Position numbers and translations under genes: made by a program
Origin: an uncultured Lachnospiraceae bacterium
Lineage (GTDB): Bacteria; Bacillota; Clostridia; Lachnospirales; Lachnospiraceae
Reading direction: 5' to 3'
Assembly (NCBI GenBank): GCA_900316855.1
Contig: ONEK01000018.1
Location: 1-42,750 of the forward strand
DNA: 42,750 nucleotides
The notes under the pieces: model-generated
Database searches by the model: none
What the model was told of the DNA's origin: nothing
The model's input: only the letters and a program-made list of their open reading frames with translations
Shown: positions 8,025 through 16,436 of the stretch, piece by piece
How positions within the stretch are numbered: position 1 is the first letter of the stretch
Layout: each line of letters starts with the position of its first letter

Positions 8025-9260
8025 ATGAGAAAACGCAACCAGATTTCAGCAGTCATTACGGCAGCCGCCCTGGGCATGGGGCTGCTGGCAGGATGCGGAA
8101 GCAGCACATCGTCTGCACCCGCCGCATCGACCGGAGACGCTGCGGCGGCATCCACTGCAGCCGCCACCCAGGCTGCCGCTTCGGGTGACTTCGACGGCAC
8201 CATTTCCATCGGTGGCATCGCTCCGCTGACAGGAAGCCTTGCCAACTGGGGCAAAGGTGCAGTCAACGGCTACACACTCGCCATTGACCAGATCAATGCC
8301 GACGGAGGCGTAACGATTGACGGCAAGAAGTATCAGCTGACTTCCGCGGTATTCGCAGATGATAAGGGCGATCCCACAGAGGCCGTCAGTGCCTACAACA
8401 ACTGTATGTCACACGACATCAGTGCCATCATCGGATCCTGCTCCTCCAGCTGCACGCTCTCGTTCGTTCAGACCGCTCAGGACGCAGGTATGCTGGTTAT
8501 CACACCTTATTCCACAAACGCAACGATCTGCAAGACCGGTGATTATATCTTCCGTGAGTGCTTCTCGGATGCCAATCAGGGACCTATGCTGGCGAAACTT
8601 GCCACCGATGAGTTCAAGGCTACGAACATCGCCGTCATCTGTGCAGAGGATTCCGATTACTGCGCGGGACTTGCCGAGAACATGGAAGCTGCCCTGGATC
8701 AGATGAGCGGCGTTACCTACCAGCATTACGGCTGTGTCACAACCGATACGGATTACACCGCACAGATCAACAGCGCCATCGAGCAGGGTGCAGAGGTCAT
8801 GATCTATCCTAACAACTACGATACGGTTCCCAACTTCGTATCGCAGGCAAGAGATGCCGGATTTACCGGACCGATCCTCGGCGGAGATGCATGGGACGGC
8901 ACGGATGTGACCGGTTATGAGAGCAAGTTCAACGATACCTATTATCTCGCTCACGTAGACCTGAATGCAGAGGATGCTGCCATGAAGGCTTATGTGGAAG
9001 CTTATAAGGCTGCTTACGGCGAGGATGGCCTGAATGCTGTATCTTCCCTGTACTATGATTCCGTCAAGATGCTGGCACAGGCAATGGAGGATGCAAATTC
9101 CTATGATCCTTCCGTTGTCAAGGACGCGCTCAGCAAGATCACTTACGAAAGCCTTGGCGGTACTATCACCTATGACGAGAACGGCGATGCAATCAAGCCC
9201 TTCTCCATTGAGACATTCAAGGATGGTGTTCTTTCCTACTACGGCAGTTTCTCATCCTGA
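8025..9260 (+). CDS. livJ: ABC transporter substrate-binding lipoprotein, branched-chain amino acid type
   Basis: A 411-residue Peripla_BP_6/LivJ-type solute receptor. A lipoprotein signal peptide ends at LLAGC with lipidated Cys24, followed by a Ser/Ala-rich linker to about residue 60. The mature domain begins ISIGGIAPLTGSLANWGKGAVNGYTLAIDQINADGG, the classical start of the family. It is expected to sit outside the membrane and deliver ligand to LivH/LivM. The family binds branched-chain amino acids but also amides, aromatic compounds and other amino acids, so the ligand is open. The nearby aminotransferase and dehydrogenase suggest an amino or omega-amino acid. AAGAGGAGG precedes the ATG. 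Confidence 0.92.
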   Translation: MRKRNQISAVITAAALGMGLLAGCGSSTSSAPAASTGDAAAASTAAATQAAASGDFDGTISIGGIAPLTGSLANWGKGAVNGYTLAIDQINADGGVTIDGKKYQLTSAVFADDKGDPTEAVSAYNNCMSHDISAIIGSCSSSCTLSFVQTAQDAGMLVITPYSTNATICKTGDYIFRECFSDANQGPMLAKLATDEFKATNIAVICAEDSDYCAGLAENMEAALDQMSGVTYQHYGCVTTDTDYTAQINSAIEQGAEVMIYPNNYDTVPNFVSQARDAGFTGPILGGDAWDGTDVTGYESKFNDTYYLAHVDLNAEDAAMKAYVEAYKAAYGEDGLNAVSSLYYDSVKMLAQAMEDANSYDPSVVKDALSKITYESLGGTITYDENGDAIKPFSIETFKDGVLSYYGSFSS

Positions 9261-9316
9261 TCGGGAACTGCGAAGGTTTTCGAACCTGATAGCCCTGGGA
9301 TAGCCAGTCAGAGGAC

Positions 9317-9348
9317 AGCCGGAAAAGACGGATCGTCTTTCTCCGGCT
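9317..9348 (+). other. Intercistronic hairpin between the livJ- and livH-type genes
   Basis: AGCCGG (9317-9322) pairs with CCGGCT (9343-9348), and an inner AAAGACG/CGTCTTT pair extends the stem. There is no T-run. Such hairpins often protect the binding-protein message so that it is made in excess over the permeases. Confidence 0.6.
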
Positions 9349-9412
9349 GTTCCATCTTAAAATAAGTCTCTCCGGGCTGTAACCGGTTCAAGTGAAGGAG
9401 AATGGACAATAT

Positions 9413-10300
9413 ATGGCTAAATTCATACAAAGTCTTATCAACGGATTGAATCTGGGATCGGTATATGCGCTGACCGCCCTGGGGTACACCATGGTTTACG
9501 GCATTATCCGCATGATCAACTTCGCCCACGGTGATTTCATAATGGTCGGGGGATTCACTCTCTTTTATACGATCCCTGTTATGAGGGCCATGGGGCTTCC
9601 CCTCTGGTTCTCGGTTTTCGCAGCAATCGCTGTCTGCGTTGTGGTTGGTGTTCTCACCGAGCAGATTGCTTATAAACCCGTGCGGGGCCAGGGCTCCACC
9701 ACAGCCCTGATTACTGCCCTCGGCATGAGCCTGATTCTCGAAAACGGCGCCCTTGTGGTATTCGGTTCCGCGCCGCGCAACGTATCTCCCATGTTTGATC
9801 TCCCGACCCTGAAGTTCGGTCCCGTTTCCACTCCGGGAACCACGATCCTGACTCTTGTAATCGGTATCGTTGTCATGATCCTTCTGATGGTCTTTATCAA
9901 GAATACAAAGCTTGGTGCCGCGATGCGTGCCGTTCCGGAAGATAAAATCGCATCCACCCTTGTAGGCGTTAATGTCAATCACATTATCACTGCAACCTTT
10001 GCCATCGGTTCCGGTCTCGCCGCGGTCGCTTCCATGATGTATACCACCTCCTATGTCAGCATCAAGAATGAAATGGGTATCACCCTTGGACTGAAGGCGT
10101 TCGTCGCGGCAGTTCTCGGAGGCATCGGGAGTATACCCGGTGCCATGCTCGGCGGTCTGATGCTGGGAATTATCGAAATCATGGTCAAGGTCTATATGCT
10201 TCCCGGCGCCTACGAAGCTGTCACATATCTCATCCTGATCATTGTTCTGCTGGTGAAGCCTTCCGGCCTCATGGGCAAGAATATCAGCGAAAAAGTTTAA
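9413..10300 (+). CDS. livH: ABC transporter permease, LivH type
   Basis: A 295-residue inner-membrane permease of the LivH family. About eight hydrophobic segments are visible, and the N-terminus LINGLNLGSVYALTALGYTMVYGIIRMINFAHGD is diagnostic. The cytoplasmic EAA-like loop falls near KLGAAMRAVPEDKIASTLVGVNV. It forms the translocation channel with the LivM protein encoded next. The ATG at 9413 is chosen because AAGGAG at 9395-9400 precedes it; a GTG at 9392 would place the ribosome site inside the gene. Seventeen bases separate it from the next gene. Confidence 0.93.
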   Translation: MAKFIQSLINGLNLGSVYALTALGYTMVYGIIRMINFAHGDFIMVGGFTLFYTIPVMRAMGLPLWFSVFAAIAVCVVVGVLTEQIAYKPVRGQGSTTALITALGMSLILENGALVVFGSAPRNVSPMFDLPTLKFGPVSTPGTTILTLVIGIVVMILLMVFIKNTKLGAAMRAVPEDKIASTLVGVNVNHIITATFAIGSGLAAVASMMYTTSYVSIKNEMGITLGLKAFVAAVLGGIGSIPGAMLGGLMLGIIEIMVKVYMLPGAYEAVTYLILIIVLLVKPSGLMGKNISEKV

Positions 10301-10317
10301 GGAGGGAGGAGACATTC

Positions 10318-11343
10318 ATGCCTGCAAAAATGAAAAAAAACTACCTGATCTGCATCATCGGGGTAGTGATCGGTTATCTGCTGCTGTCTCTTGTCTTTGA
10401 CACCGGCATCCTCGGGACCAGATCAGCTTATTTCAACGGTCTGGCTGTCATCGGGATGTTCTATACCATCGTTGTGTGCTCGCTGAACCTCCTCACCGGC
10501 TATATGGGCGAGTTTTCACTCGGCCACGCGGGCTTCATGTCCATCGGTGCGTATGCATCCGCCATTGTGACGACTCTGATCGGACAGAAGGTGGAGCTGT
10601 CCGGAATCGTGATCTATCTCATCGCAATTCTCGTCGGAGGAATCGCGGCAGGAATCATCGGTTTCCTGGTCGGCATCCCGGCGCTTCGCCTGTCCGGTGA
10701 CTATCTGTGCATCGTGACAGTCGCCGTCGCCGAGATCGTCCGCGTGGTTCTCAGTAACGTCGGGATCCCTGCCATCACGGGAGCCGCCACCTTCGGCAAA
10801 TCCTTCTCCGGAATCGCCAAGGTATCCGATTACCATTACGTCTACATCACGATGGTTGTCTGCATTTTCATCATGTACTGCTACATCCGGTCCAGATACG
10901 GCAGGGCCCTCATTGCCATCCGCGAGGACAGGATTGCCGCGGAATCCTCCGGTATCAATGTCACGAGAACAAAGGTCCTGACATTTACGATTTCGGCATT
11001 CTTCGCAGGTGTAGGCGGAGCAGTATACGCGCACTACATCACAACTCTGGTGCCCACGTACTTCAACTTCTCCAAGTCTTCGGAGTTTCTGGCGATCGTG
11101 ATCCTGGGTGGCAGCGGTTCCATGACCGGTTCCATTGTCGCTTCTCCCATCCTTGCCGCTCTTCCGCAGATGATTTCCTATGTGGTTCCCGCATTTGCCA
11201 GCTACCGTATGCTGATCTACGCGGTTATCCTGGTTATCGTCATGATCTTCAAGCCCTCGGGACTGTTCGGAACAAGGGAGTTTTCCCTTCCGAAGCTTCT
11301 GGAGCGTATCAGCGGATCCCGGAAAAAGGCTGATGCCAGATAG
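10318..11343 (+). CDS. livM: ABC transporter permease, LivM type
   Basis: A 341-residue permease. The features are LLTGYMGEFSLGHAGFMSIGAYASAI (about 58-83), the membrane segments, the cytoplasmic loop SRYGRALIAIREDRIAAESSGINV and a C-terminal MIFKPSGLFGTREFSLPKLL. These are standard for LivM, partner of LivH. GGAGGGAGG lies before the ATG. The gene sits in a tight run with the two ATPase genes downstream (12-base gap). Confidence 0.93.
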   Translation: MPAKMKKNYLICIIGVVIGYLLLSLVFDTGILGTRSAYFNGLAVIGMFYTIVVCSLNLLTGYMGEFSLGHAGFMSIGAYASAIVTTLIGQKVELSGIVIYLIAILVGGIAAGIIGFLVGIPALRLSGDYLCIVTVAVAEIVRVVLSNVGIPAITGAATFGKSFSGIAKVSDYHYVYITMVVCIFIMYCYIRSRYGRALIAIREDRIAAESSGINVTRTKVLTFTISAFFAGVGGAVYAHYITTLVPTYFNFSKSSEFLAIVILGGSGSMTGSIVASPILAALPQMISYVVPAFASYRMLIYAVILVIVMIFKPSGLFGTREFSLPKLLERISGSRKKADAR

Positions 11344-11355
11344 GAGGAATGCGTA

Positions 11356-12168
11356 ATGAAAAAAGAAGAGGTACCTGTACTGGAAACCAAGAACCTTGGT
11401 ATTTCCTTCGGTGGTCTCAAGGCGGTTAACGATGTCAACATGCAGATTTATCCCGGGGAACTCATCGGCCTGATCGGTCCCAACGGTGCGGGAAAAACCA
11501 CTATTTTCAACCTGATCACGGGCATATACAAGCCTACGGAGGGCAGCTATTTCCTGTGCGGCAAAAGAATGAACGGACTGTCTACCCATCAGGTCGTCGC
11601 AGAGGGAATTGCCCGTACATTCCAGAATATCCGCCTGTTCAAGAAAATGTCCGTGCTGGACAATGTACGGGTTGCATTTAACAAGAACATGAAAACAACG
11701 CTCGCCGGCTCCATTCTCCGGACGCCGTTCTTCTGGAAGGAGGAGGAAGAGACAACAAAAAAGGCCATGGAGCTGCTCAGGCTGTTCCATCTCGAAGGGT
11801 TTGCCAATGAAAACGCGGAAAATCTTCCCTATGGGAAGCAGCGTCTTCTGGAAATCGCACGTGCACTTGCAACCGATATGAAGATTCTGCTACTGGATGA
11901 ACCTGCGGCAGGCATGAACCCGGTTGAAACCGCCGAGCTGAAGGATTCTATCAGGATGCTGCGCGAGGAATTCAAAATTCCGATCCTGCTGATTGAGCAC
12001 GATATGAGTCTTGTCATGAGTATCTGTGAGCGCATCTATGTACTCAATTTCGGTGAAATCCTGGCGAGCGGCACTCCTGAGGAAATTGCCAGCAACAAGG
12101 ACGTCATCGAGGCTTATCTCGGCAAGGAAGACGAGTTGGAAGGAGGCGAGACCAGTGCTGAAGGTTGA
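11356..12168 (+). CDS. livG: ABC transporter ATP-binding protein, LivG type
   Basis: A 270-residue ATPase. Walker A is GPNGAGKTT (41-49). The LivG-specific signature NLPYGKQRLLEIARAL replaces the usual LSGGQ, and Walker B is ILLLDEPAAGMNP. The C-terminus carries the LivG-type extension after the H-loop IEHDMSLVMSICERIYVLNFG. It energises import with the LivF subunit. TAGGAGGAATGCGTA precedes the ATG. Its last 14 bases overlap the livF start. Confidence 0.93.
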   Translation: MKKEEVPVLETKNLGISFGGLKAVNDVNMQIYPGELIGLIGPNGAGKTTIFNLITGIYKPTEGSYFLCGKRMNGLSTHQVVAEGIARTFQNIRLFKKMSVLDNVRVAFNKNMKTTLAGSILRTPFFWKEEEETTKKAMELLRLFHLEGFANENAENLPYGKQRLLEIARALATDMKILLLDEPAAGMNPVETAELKDSIRMLREEFKIPILLIEHDMSLVMSICERIYVLNFGEILASGTPEEIASNKDVIEAYLGKEDELEGGETSAEG

Positions 12169-12865
12169 ACACTTAAACGTATATTACGGCGTGATTCACG
12201 CCCTGGACGATATCAGTCTCGAGGTCAATGACGGGGAGATTGTCACGCTGATCGGTGCCAATGGCGCCGGAAAGACGACGACACTCCATACCATCACGGG
12301 GCTGAAGAAGGCTGAGAGCGGCTCCGTGACTTTCGACGGTCACAATCTCCTCACGACGGTTCCCAGCAAGATTGTGACTCTTGGTGTTGCCCATGTACCG
12401 GAAGGGCGGCATGTGTTCGTGGATATGACGGTGCGGGAAAATCTCGAGATGGGGGCCTATATCTTCAACCGCAGGGATAAGGATAAAATCACCGAGAGAA
12501 TGGATAATGCCTTTGAAAAATTCCCCCGGCTGAAGGAGCGGCAGAACCAGTACGCAGGAACTCTCTCCGGCGGCGAACAGCAGATGCTTGCCGTAGCGAG
12601 AGCCCTGATGTCCGATCCGAAGATCATCCTCATGGATGAGCCTTCCATGGGTCTGTCCCCCATTCTGGTGCAGGAAATCTTCGATATCATCAAGGAGCTC
12701 AACAAGCAGGGGATCACGATCCTGCTGGTGGAGCAGAACGCAAAGATGGCCCTGAAAATCGCCAATCGCGCCTATGTGCTGGAGACCGGAAAAATCAAGC
12801 TCTCCGGCAGCGCAAAGGACCTTCTGGCAAATGACGCGGTAAGGAAAGCTTACCTCGGTGCCTGA
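12155..12865 (+). CDS. livF: ABC transporter ATP-binding protein, LivF type
   Basis: A 236-residue ATPase beginning with GTG at 12155. Walker A GANGAGKTTT lies near residue 34, the signature is TLSGGEQQMLAVARAL and Walker B is IILMDEPSMGLSP. Start choice: AGGAGG at 12141-12146 is eight bases before the GTG, and the translated start LKVEHLNVYYG matches the family. An ATG far upstream, inside the livG gene, would add a non-homologous leader. The 14-base overlap with livG suggests translational coupling. A strong terminator follows. Confidence 0.93.
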   Translation: MLKVEHLNVYYGVIHALDDISLEVNDGEIVTLIGANGAGKTTTLHTITGLKKAESGSVTFDGHNLLTTVPSKIVTLGVAHVPEGRHVFVDMTVRENLEMGAYIFNRRDKDKITERMDNAFEKFPRLKERQNQYAGTLSGGEQQMLAVARALMSDPKIILMDEPSMGLSPILVQEIFDIIKELNKQGITILLVEQNAKMALKIANRAYVLETGKIKLSGSAKDLLANDAVRKAYLGA

Positions 12866-12873
12866 TTCTGAAT

Positions 12874-12908
12874 CCCCTGCCGGTCAGATGTCCGGCAGGG
12901 GATTTTTC
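12874..12908 (+). terminator. Intrinsic terminator of the liv-type operon
   Basis: CCCCTGCCGG (12874-12883) pairs with CCGGCAGGGG (12892-12901), followed by ATTTTTC. Confidence 0.92.
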
Positions 12909-12983
12909 GGCTTACCGGGCTGCAGGATTCCCGCAGAAAGGCATTCCCGATATCCTCCGCGCAGAAATGCAATTTCGCAGTCA

Positions 12984-13613
12984 TCAGAACGTCATCACCA
13001 TGGCAAAGATCAGCAGCGCAAGGAACAGGACAAAGACGACATACAGCAGGATAATGGAGGAATGGATGCAGCCAACGCGGGCATTGTTGGTATGGCTTAA
13101 CGGTCCCTCTCTGGAGATAATGATGTCAATTTCGTGCTTCATTCGTTCCGAGGCAGCAAGATACTGCACGGGATTACCCTGAACCTCCGTGGCAACGGTC
13201 TGCACATTCTGCCGCTGGTTCTTGAAGCTTCGATACTGTGCACAGGAAGCCATGACCATGCCCGCTATGATGGGAAGCATAACAATTCCCGCTCCGGCAA
13301 TATAGGCCTGCGGAATGATATCCTTCGTGCAGTATTCCATCAGGATTTTTGTCAGGAGAATCAGCACTCCGAACAGAATCGCATATACAAGCTGCAGATT
13401 CGAGGCCTGGCGGATCAGCGAGGTCTCCCTGACGCGCTCATGGTCATATTTTCCCCTGCCAAGACTTAAGATATGCCCGTAAATTTCCTGTTTCTGCTCC
13501 TCCGAAAGATCCTGCATGCCATTGACCGGTTCAGGTTCTGCAAGAGGGCTCTCTTCCGCTTCCAGCGTCACCGGAACCGTCCCCTGCGCTGCTGTTTTCG
13601 TTTCCTTCGTCAT
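12984..13613 (-). CDS. Hypothetical membrane protein
   Basis: I do not recognise this 209-residue protein. An acidic, soluble N-terminus (residues 1-60, including DLSEEQKQEIYGHILSLGRGKYDHER) is followed by two adjacent membrane helices (about 74-122), a soluble charged segment and a C-terminal helix (about 186-209). The ATG at 13613 has a good ribosome site (GGAGGG). It is convergent with the liv operon and divergent from the next gene. Location is probably the cytoplasmic membrane. Confidence 0.75.
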   Translation of the reverse strand: MTKETKTAAQGTVPVTLEAEESPLAEPEPVNGMQDLSEEQKQEIYGHILSLGRGKYDHERVRETSLIRQASNLQLVYAILFGVLILLTKILMEYCTKDIIPQAYIAGAGIVMLPIIAGMVMASCAQYRSFKNQRQNVQTVATEVQGNPVQYLAASERMKHEIDIIISREGPLSHTNNARVGCIHSSIILLYVVFVLFLALLIFAMVMTF

Positions 13614-13754
13614 TTAGATCCCTCCGTTTTGCTTCTGCCGCCGTATTTCCCATTCTGAAGCATAATGCCTGCATTGTCACCGGGAAAAGCGCCGTTTCCT
13701 GCATCATAACAGATTTCATCCCGCAAATCCCGAAATTATGGTATTCTGTTCCCT

Positions 13755-14294
13755 ATGAATTCTGTTCTGATTGGAAATGTCGTATCCCTTGCCGGCGCAT
13801 TGTTCATGATCGGCGTCGGCTTTATCAGAAGCAGGAAGAAAATACTGGCTGCACAGTGCTTTCAGTTCGCCATCATGGGAGCCGGAAACCTGATCCTCGG
13901 CGGAACAACCGGGTTTATTGCCAATCTGGTCAGTATCCTTCGTAATCTGTACTGCTTCCGAAAGCCCTTTACAGCCCTCCCGAAGGTGGTGTTCCTCCTC
14001 ATTCAGCTGATTCTCAGCATCGGAACCATGCAATGGCAGACAGGACCCGGCGCGGCGGGAGTATTCCGTTTCGTGATCGGGTGGTTCCCCGTCCTTGCAG
14101 CCCTCCTTTACACCTGGTTTCTGGATGTGGAAAGTGCGTCGGCGCTGAAGGTCGTGATCATCATCACCCAGGCAATGTGGCTGTTCTACGATTTTTCCCT
14201 CTCAAATTATGCGGCGTCTGTTTTCGATATTCTGACGATTCTCTCGAACCTGTACGGAATTTACCTCCTCACACACGCCGGGAAATCCCACTGA
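13755..14294 (+). CDS. YgjV family inner-membrane protein
   Basis: A 179-residue protein that is almost wholly hydrophobic, with about six membrane segments. The paired pattern NVVSLAGALFMIGVGFIRSRKKILAAQCFQF and SNYAASVFDILTILSNLYGIYLL matches the YgjV family, whose function is unknown. No Shine-Dalgarno sequence precedes the ATG. A -10-like TATTCT lies at 13742-13747, only eight bases before it, so the mRNA may be leaderless. It is transcribed alone. Confidence 0.8.
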   Translation: MNSVLIGNVVSLAGALFMIGVGFIRSRKKILAAQCFQFAIMGAGNLILGGTTGFIANLVSILRNLYCFRKPFTALPKVVFLLIQLILSIGTMQWQTGPGAAGVFRFVIGWFPVLAALLYTWFLDVESASALKVVIIITQAMWLFYDFSLSNYAASVFDILTILSNLYGIYLLTHAGKSH

Positions 14295-14296
14295 AG

Positions 14297-14339
14297 CAAA
14301 AACCGGAGAGGAAGCAGTAAGTACCGCTTTCCCTCCGGT
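14297..14339 (-). terminator. Terminator of the ABC export module, overlapping the ygjV-like gene end
   Basis: ACCGGAG (14302-14308) and CTCCGGT (14333-14339), plus inner GGAA/TTCC pairs, form a stem. On the minus strand it runs directly into TTTTTGC. The plus-strand side has no T-run, so it mainly serves the minus-strand operon. Confidence 0.7.
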
Positions 14340-14386
14340 ATGATAACATGCCCTTGTACATCTGGCGTCTGTTGGTTCCAGGTAAC

Positions 14387-15457
14387 TTAAGCCCGGATTT
14401 CCCGGTTCATGAAGGAAATATAAGCCGCGCCGAAGCAAACGGCCGCTTCCGCAAACATGGCTGTAATCTGCGCCCAGATCTGGAGCAGGCTCTGCCCCAG
14501 CGGCAGGTAGCTTGCAATAGCGGAGCCTTCCGCTTCCGCCATCAGGTTGGACATCACATTCAGTGAGCGTACATTCGGATTCATGAGGACAGTCGTTATT
14601 TCACTCAGCAGATAATAGGGAGAGATTCTGCTGATCCCTGTCTGGAGCTGCACATTGCTCACCGCGGAGAGAATCGTAGCGCCGGGTCCCTGCGTCGGAT
14701 AGACCAGATTGGCAAGTCCGGATGCAATCAGCGACAGAAACAGTGTCAGAAAAAGCCACAATGCGATGCATCCCAGTGCCGACGTCGCCGCATGTACGGA
14801 CAGCGTAGAGAACAGGACCGCTATGGCAAGCCACAGGCAGATGTACAGCACAACCGCCAGCAGGTAAATCAGAATTCTGGCGATTTCCTCCGGCTTCGGT
14901 TCCAGGCCGGACAGCAGGATTCCTGCCCCCGTGAACCACAGGCCGATCCCGAATACGGTAACCAGTACCGTAAACGCACCTGCAAGAAATTTGGCATTAA
15001 TGATGGTATCCCGGTAGATGGGCTGCGCCGCCAGCCGGTTCAGCGTCCCCATTGCCTTCTCGTTGTTGATTGCATCGAATCCGAGCATGATCCCGAAGAT
15101 CGGCCCCAGGAACCCAAGAAACGTCGAAAAACTGTAAATGGACTGACCGCCGGTAGTAAACAGCTTCAGAAACATGAATTCCGAGACCGCCTGTCCCTGG
15201 GAAGACGCCGCCTGGGCTGCCTGACTCAGGGAATTCAATGCTCCGCGAAGACTTGCCGCACTCACCAGAAACATCATCAGGAACAGAATCCAGAATCTTT
15301 TACTCTCGAGATGATCCGCGACTTCCTTCAGGAACAGCACATGAAAGCCGCGGCGGTCTGTCCGGGAATTTTCGGATTTCCACGCGTCACCTGCCGCCTG
15401 CAGCCTCTTCTTCAGGGTCTGACTGTTGCCTGTCTGAACCGTTTCCTCTCCGGCCAT
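14387..15457 (-). CDS. ABC transporter permease, ABC-2 type
   Basis: A 356-residue permease. A basic cytoplasmic N-terminus with FHVLFLKEVADHLESKRFWILF leads into about six membrane segments. A large extracellular loop lies between segments 1 and 2, and GFDAINNEKAMGTLNRLAAQPIYRDTIINAKFLAG is the typical ABC-2/NosY-like coupling helix region. It should form an exporter or a lipid/protein-processing complex with the ATPase encoded just upstream. Its start overlaps the end of the ATPase gene by 71 bases, an unusually long overlap. AGCAGGTG precedes the ATG. Confidence 0.88.
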   Translation of the reverse strand: MAGEETVQTGNSQTLKKRLQAAGDAWKSENSRTDRRGFHVLFLKEVADHLESKRFWILFLMMFLVSAASLRGALNSLSQAAQAASSQGQAVSEFMFLKLFTTGGQSIYSFSTFLGFLGPIFGIMLGFDAINNEKAMGTLNRLAAQPIYRDTIINAKFLAGAFTVLVTVFGIGLWFTGAGILLSGLEPKPEEIARILIYLLAVVLYICLWLAIAVLFSTLSVHAATSALGCIALWLFLTLFLSLIASGLANLVYPTQGPGATILSAVSNVQLQTGISRISPYYLLSEITTVLMNPNVRSLNVMSNLMAEAEGSAIASYLPLGQSLLQIWAQITAMFAEAAVCFGAAYISFMNREIRA

Positions 15458-16436
15458 TTATTTCACCTGCTTTCTCAAAATATTTCCTGTAAATCTCATC
15501 AAGATCCCCGCCCCGCTCATGCATCTCGCGGAGCACAAATCCGTTTGCAACCAGGACTGCCAGCAGTTCCGATTCTATATTGCGTGCTGCCTCGACATGG
15601 ATCATGCCATCCGCGTTTTCGGACAGATGCTGTACACCGTCCACTCTGGCAAGAATCGTTTTCAGCAGTGTATCGGACTCTTCCTGCGCAATGGAAAGAT
15701 CGGCTTTCCGTGCCCGCAGATCCAGCATGCAGCTGCCGCCTTCCGTCTGCAGCTGCCGGCCCAGTTCATCAATCCTGCCGCAGGCAATCATCCTGCCTCC
15801 GACGAAAATTCCGACACGGTCTGAAATCTCCTGAATCTGATAGAGCTCGTGGGACGAAATCAGGATCGTCCGCCCGTCCTTCACGGAAAGATCCCGGATG
15901 AGTCTCGTCAGTTCGTGCATGCCGGCAGGATCAATTCCCAGCGTGGGTTCGTCCATGATGATAATTCCGGGATCCTTCATCAGAACATCGGCAATGCCCA
16001 GTCTCTGGCGCATGCCGCGGGAATAGGTGCCAGCCCTGCGGTCGGCAGCATAGGCCATGCCTACCCGACCAAGGAGCGCGGCTGCCCGTTCAGCCGCAGC
16101 GCTCCGGCCAAGGCCGTTCATCTCCCCCGTAAAAATGAGGTTCTCACGCCCTGTCATGTCAGGGTAAAAGCCCACATTATCCGGCAGATATCCAACCATT
16201 TTCTTCACTGCGAGGGAATCCCGGGTGCAGTCATGTCCGTCAATCCACGCATGGCCGGATGTTGGCTCCGTAAGTCCCAGAAGCATCAGCGTGGTCGTCG
16301 TTTTGCCTGCGCCATTAGGCCCCAGCAGGCCGAAAACTTCTCCTTTGCGGATTGTGAGATTCAGGTGGTCTACAGCCGTGACATCATCGTATTTTTTCGT
16401 CAGATCAACGGTCTGAATGATCCCTTCTGCCATCAT
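15387..16436 (-). CDS. ABC transporter ATP-binding protein
   Basis: A 349-residue ATPase of the CcmA/NosF/DrrA exporter type. Walker A is GPNGAGKTT (39-47), the signature is TYSRGMRQRLGIADVLM and Walker B is IIIMDEPTLGIDP. The H-loop His falls in ILISSHELYQIQEISDRVG. A C-terminal domain (about 225-325) with an ACT-like pattern fits this exporter family. The last 30 residues are polar and low in complexity, and are encoded in the overlap with the permease gene. GGGAGG precedes the ATG, and the ATG overlaps the TGA of the preceding NEW3 gene (ATGA). Confidence 0.9.
   Translation of the reverse strand: MMAEGIIQTVDLTKKYDDVTAVDHLNLTIRKGEVFGLLGPNGAGKTTTTLMLLGLTEPTSGHAWIDGHDCTRDSLAVKKMVGYLPDNVGFYPDMTGRENLIFTGEMNGLGRSAAAERAAALLGRVGMAYAADRRAGTYSRGMRQRLGIADVLMKDPGIIIMDEPTLGIDPAGMHELTRLIRDLSVKDGRTILISSHELYQIQEISDRVGIFVGGRMIACGRIDELGRQLQTEGGSCMLDLRARKADLSIAQEESDTLLKTILARVDGVQHLSENADGMIHVEAARNIESELLAVLVANGFVLREMHERGGDLDEIYRKYFEKAGEINGRRGNGSDRQQSDPEEEAAGGR

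Noticed and set aside
9308..11790. Long minus-strand open frames opposite the livH, livM and livG genes
   Set aside because: They are rich in His, Asp and Gly, as expected for the reverse complement of hydrophobic genes, with no ribosome sites.
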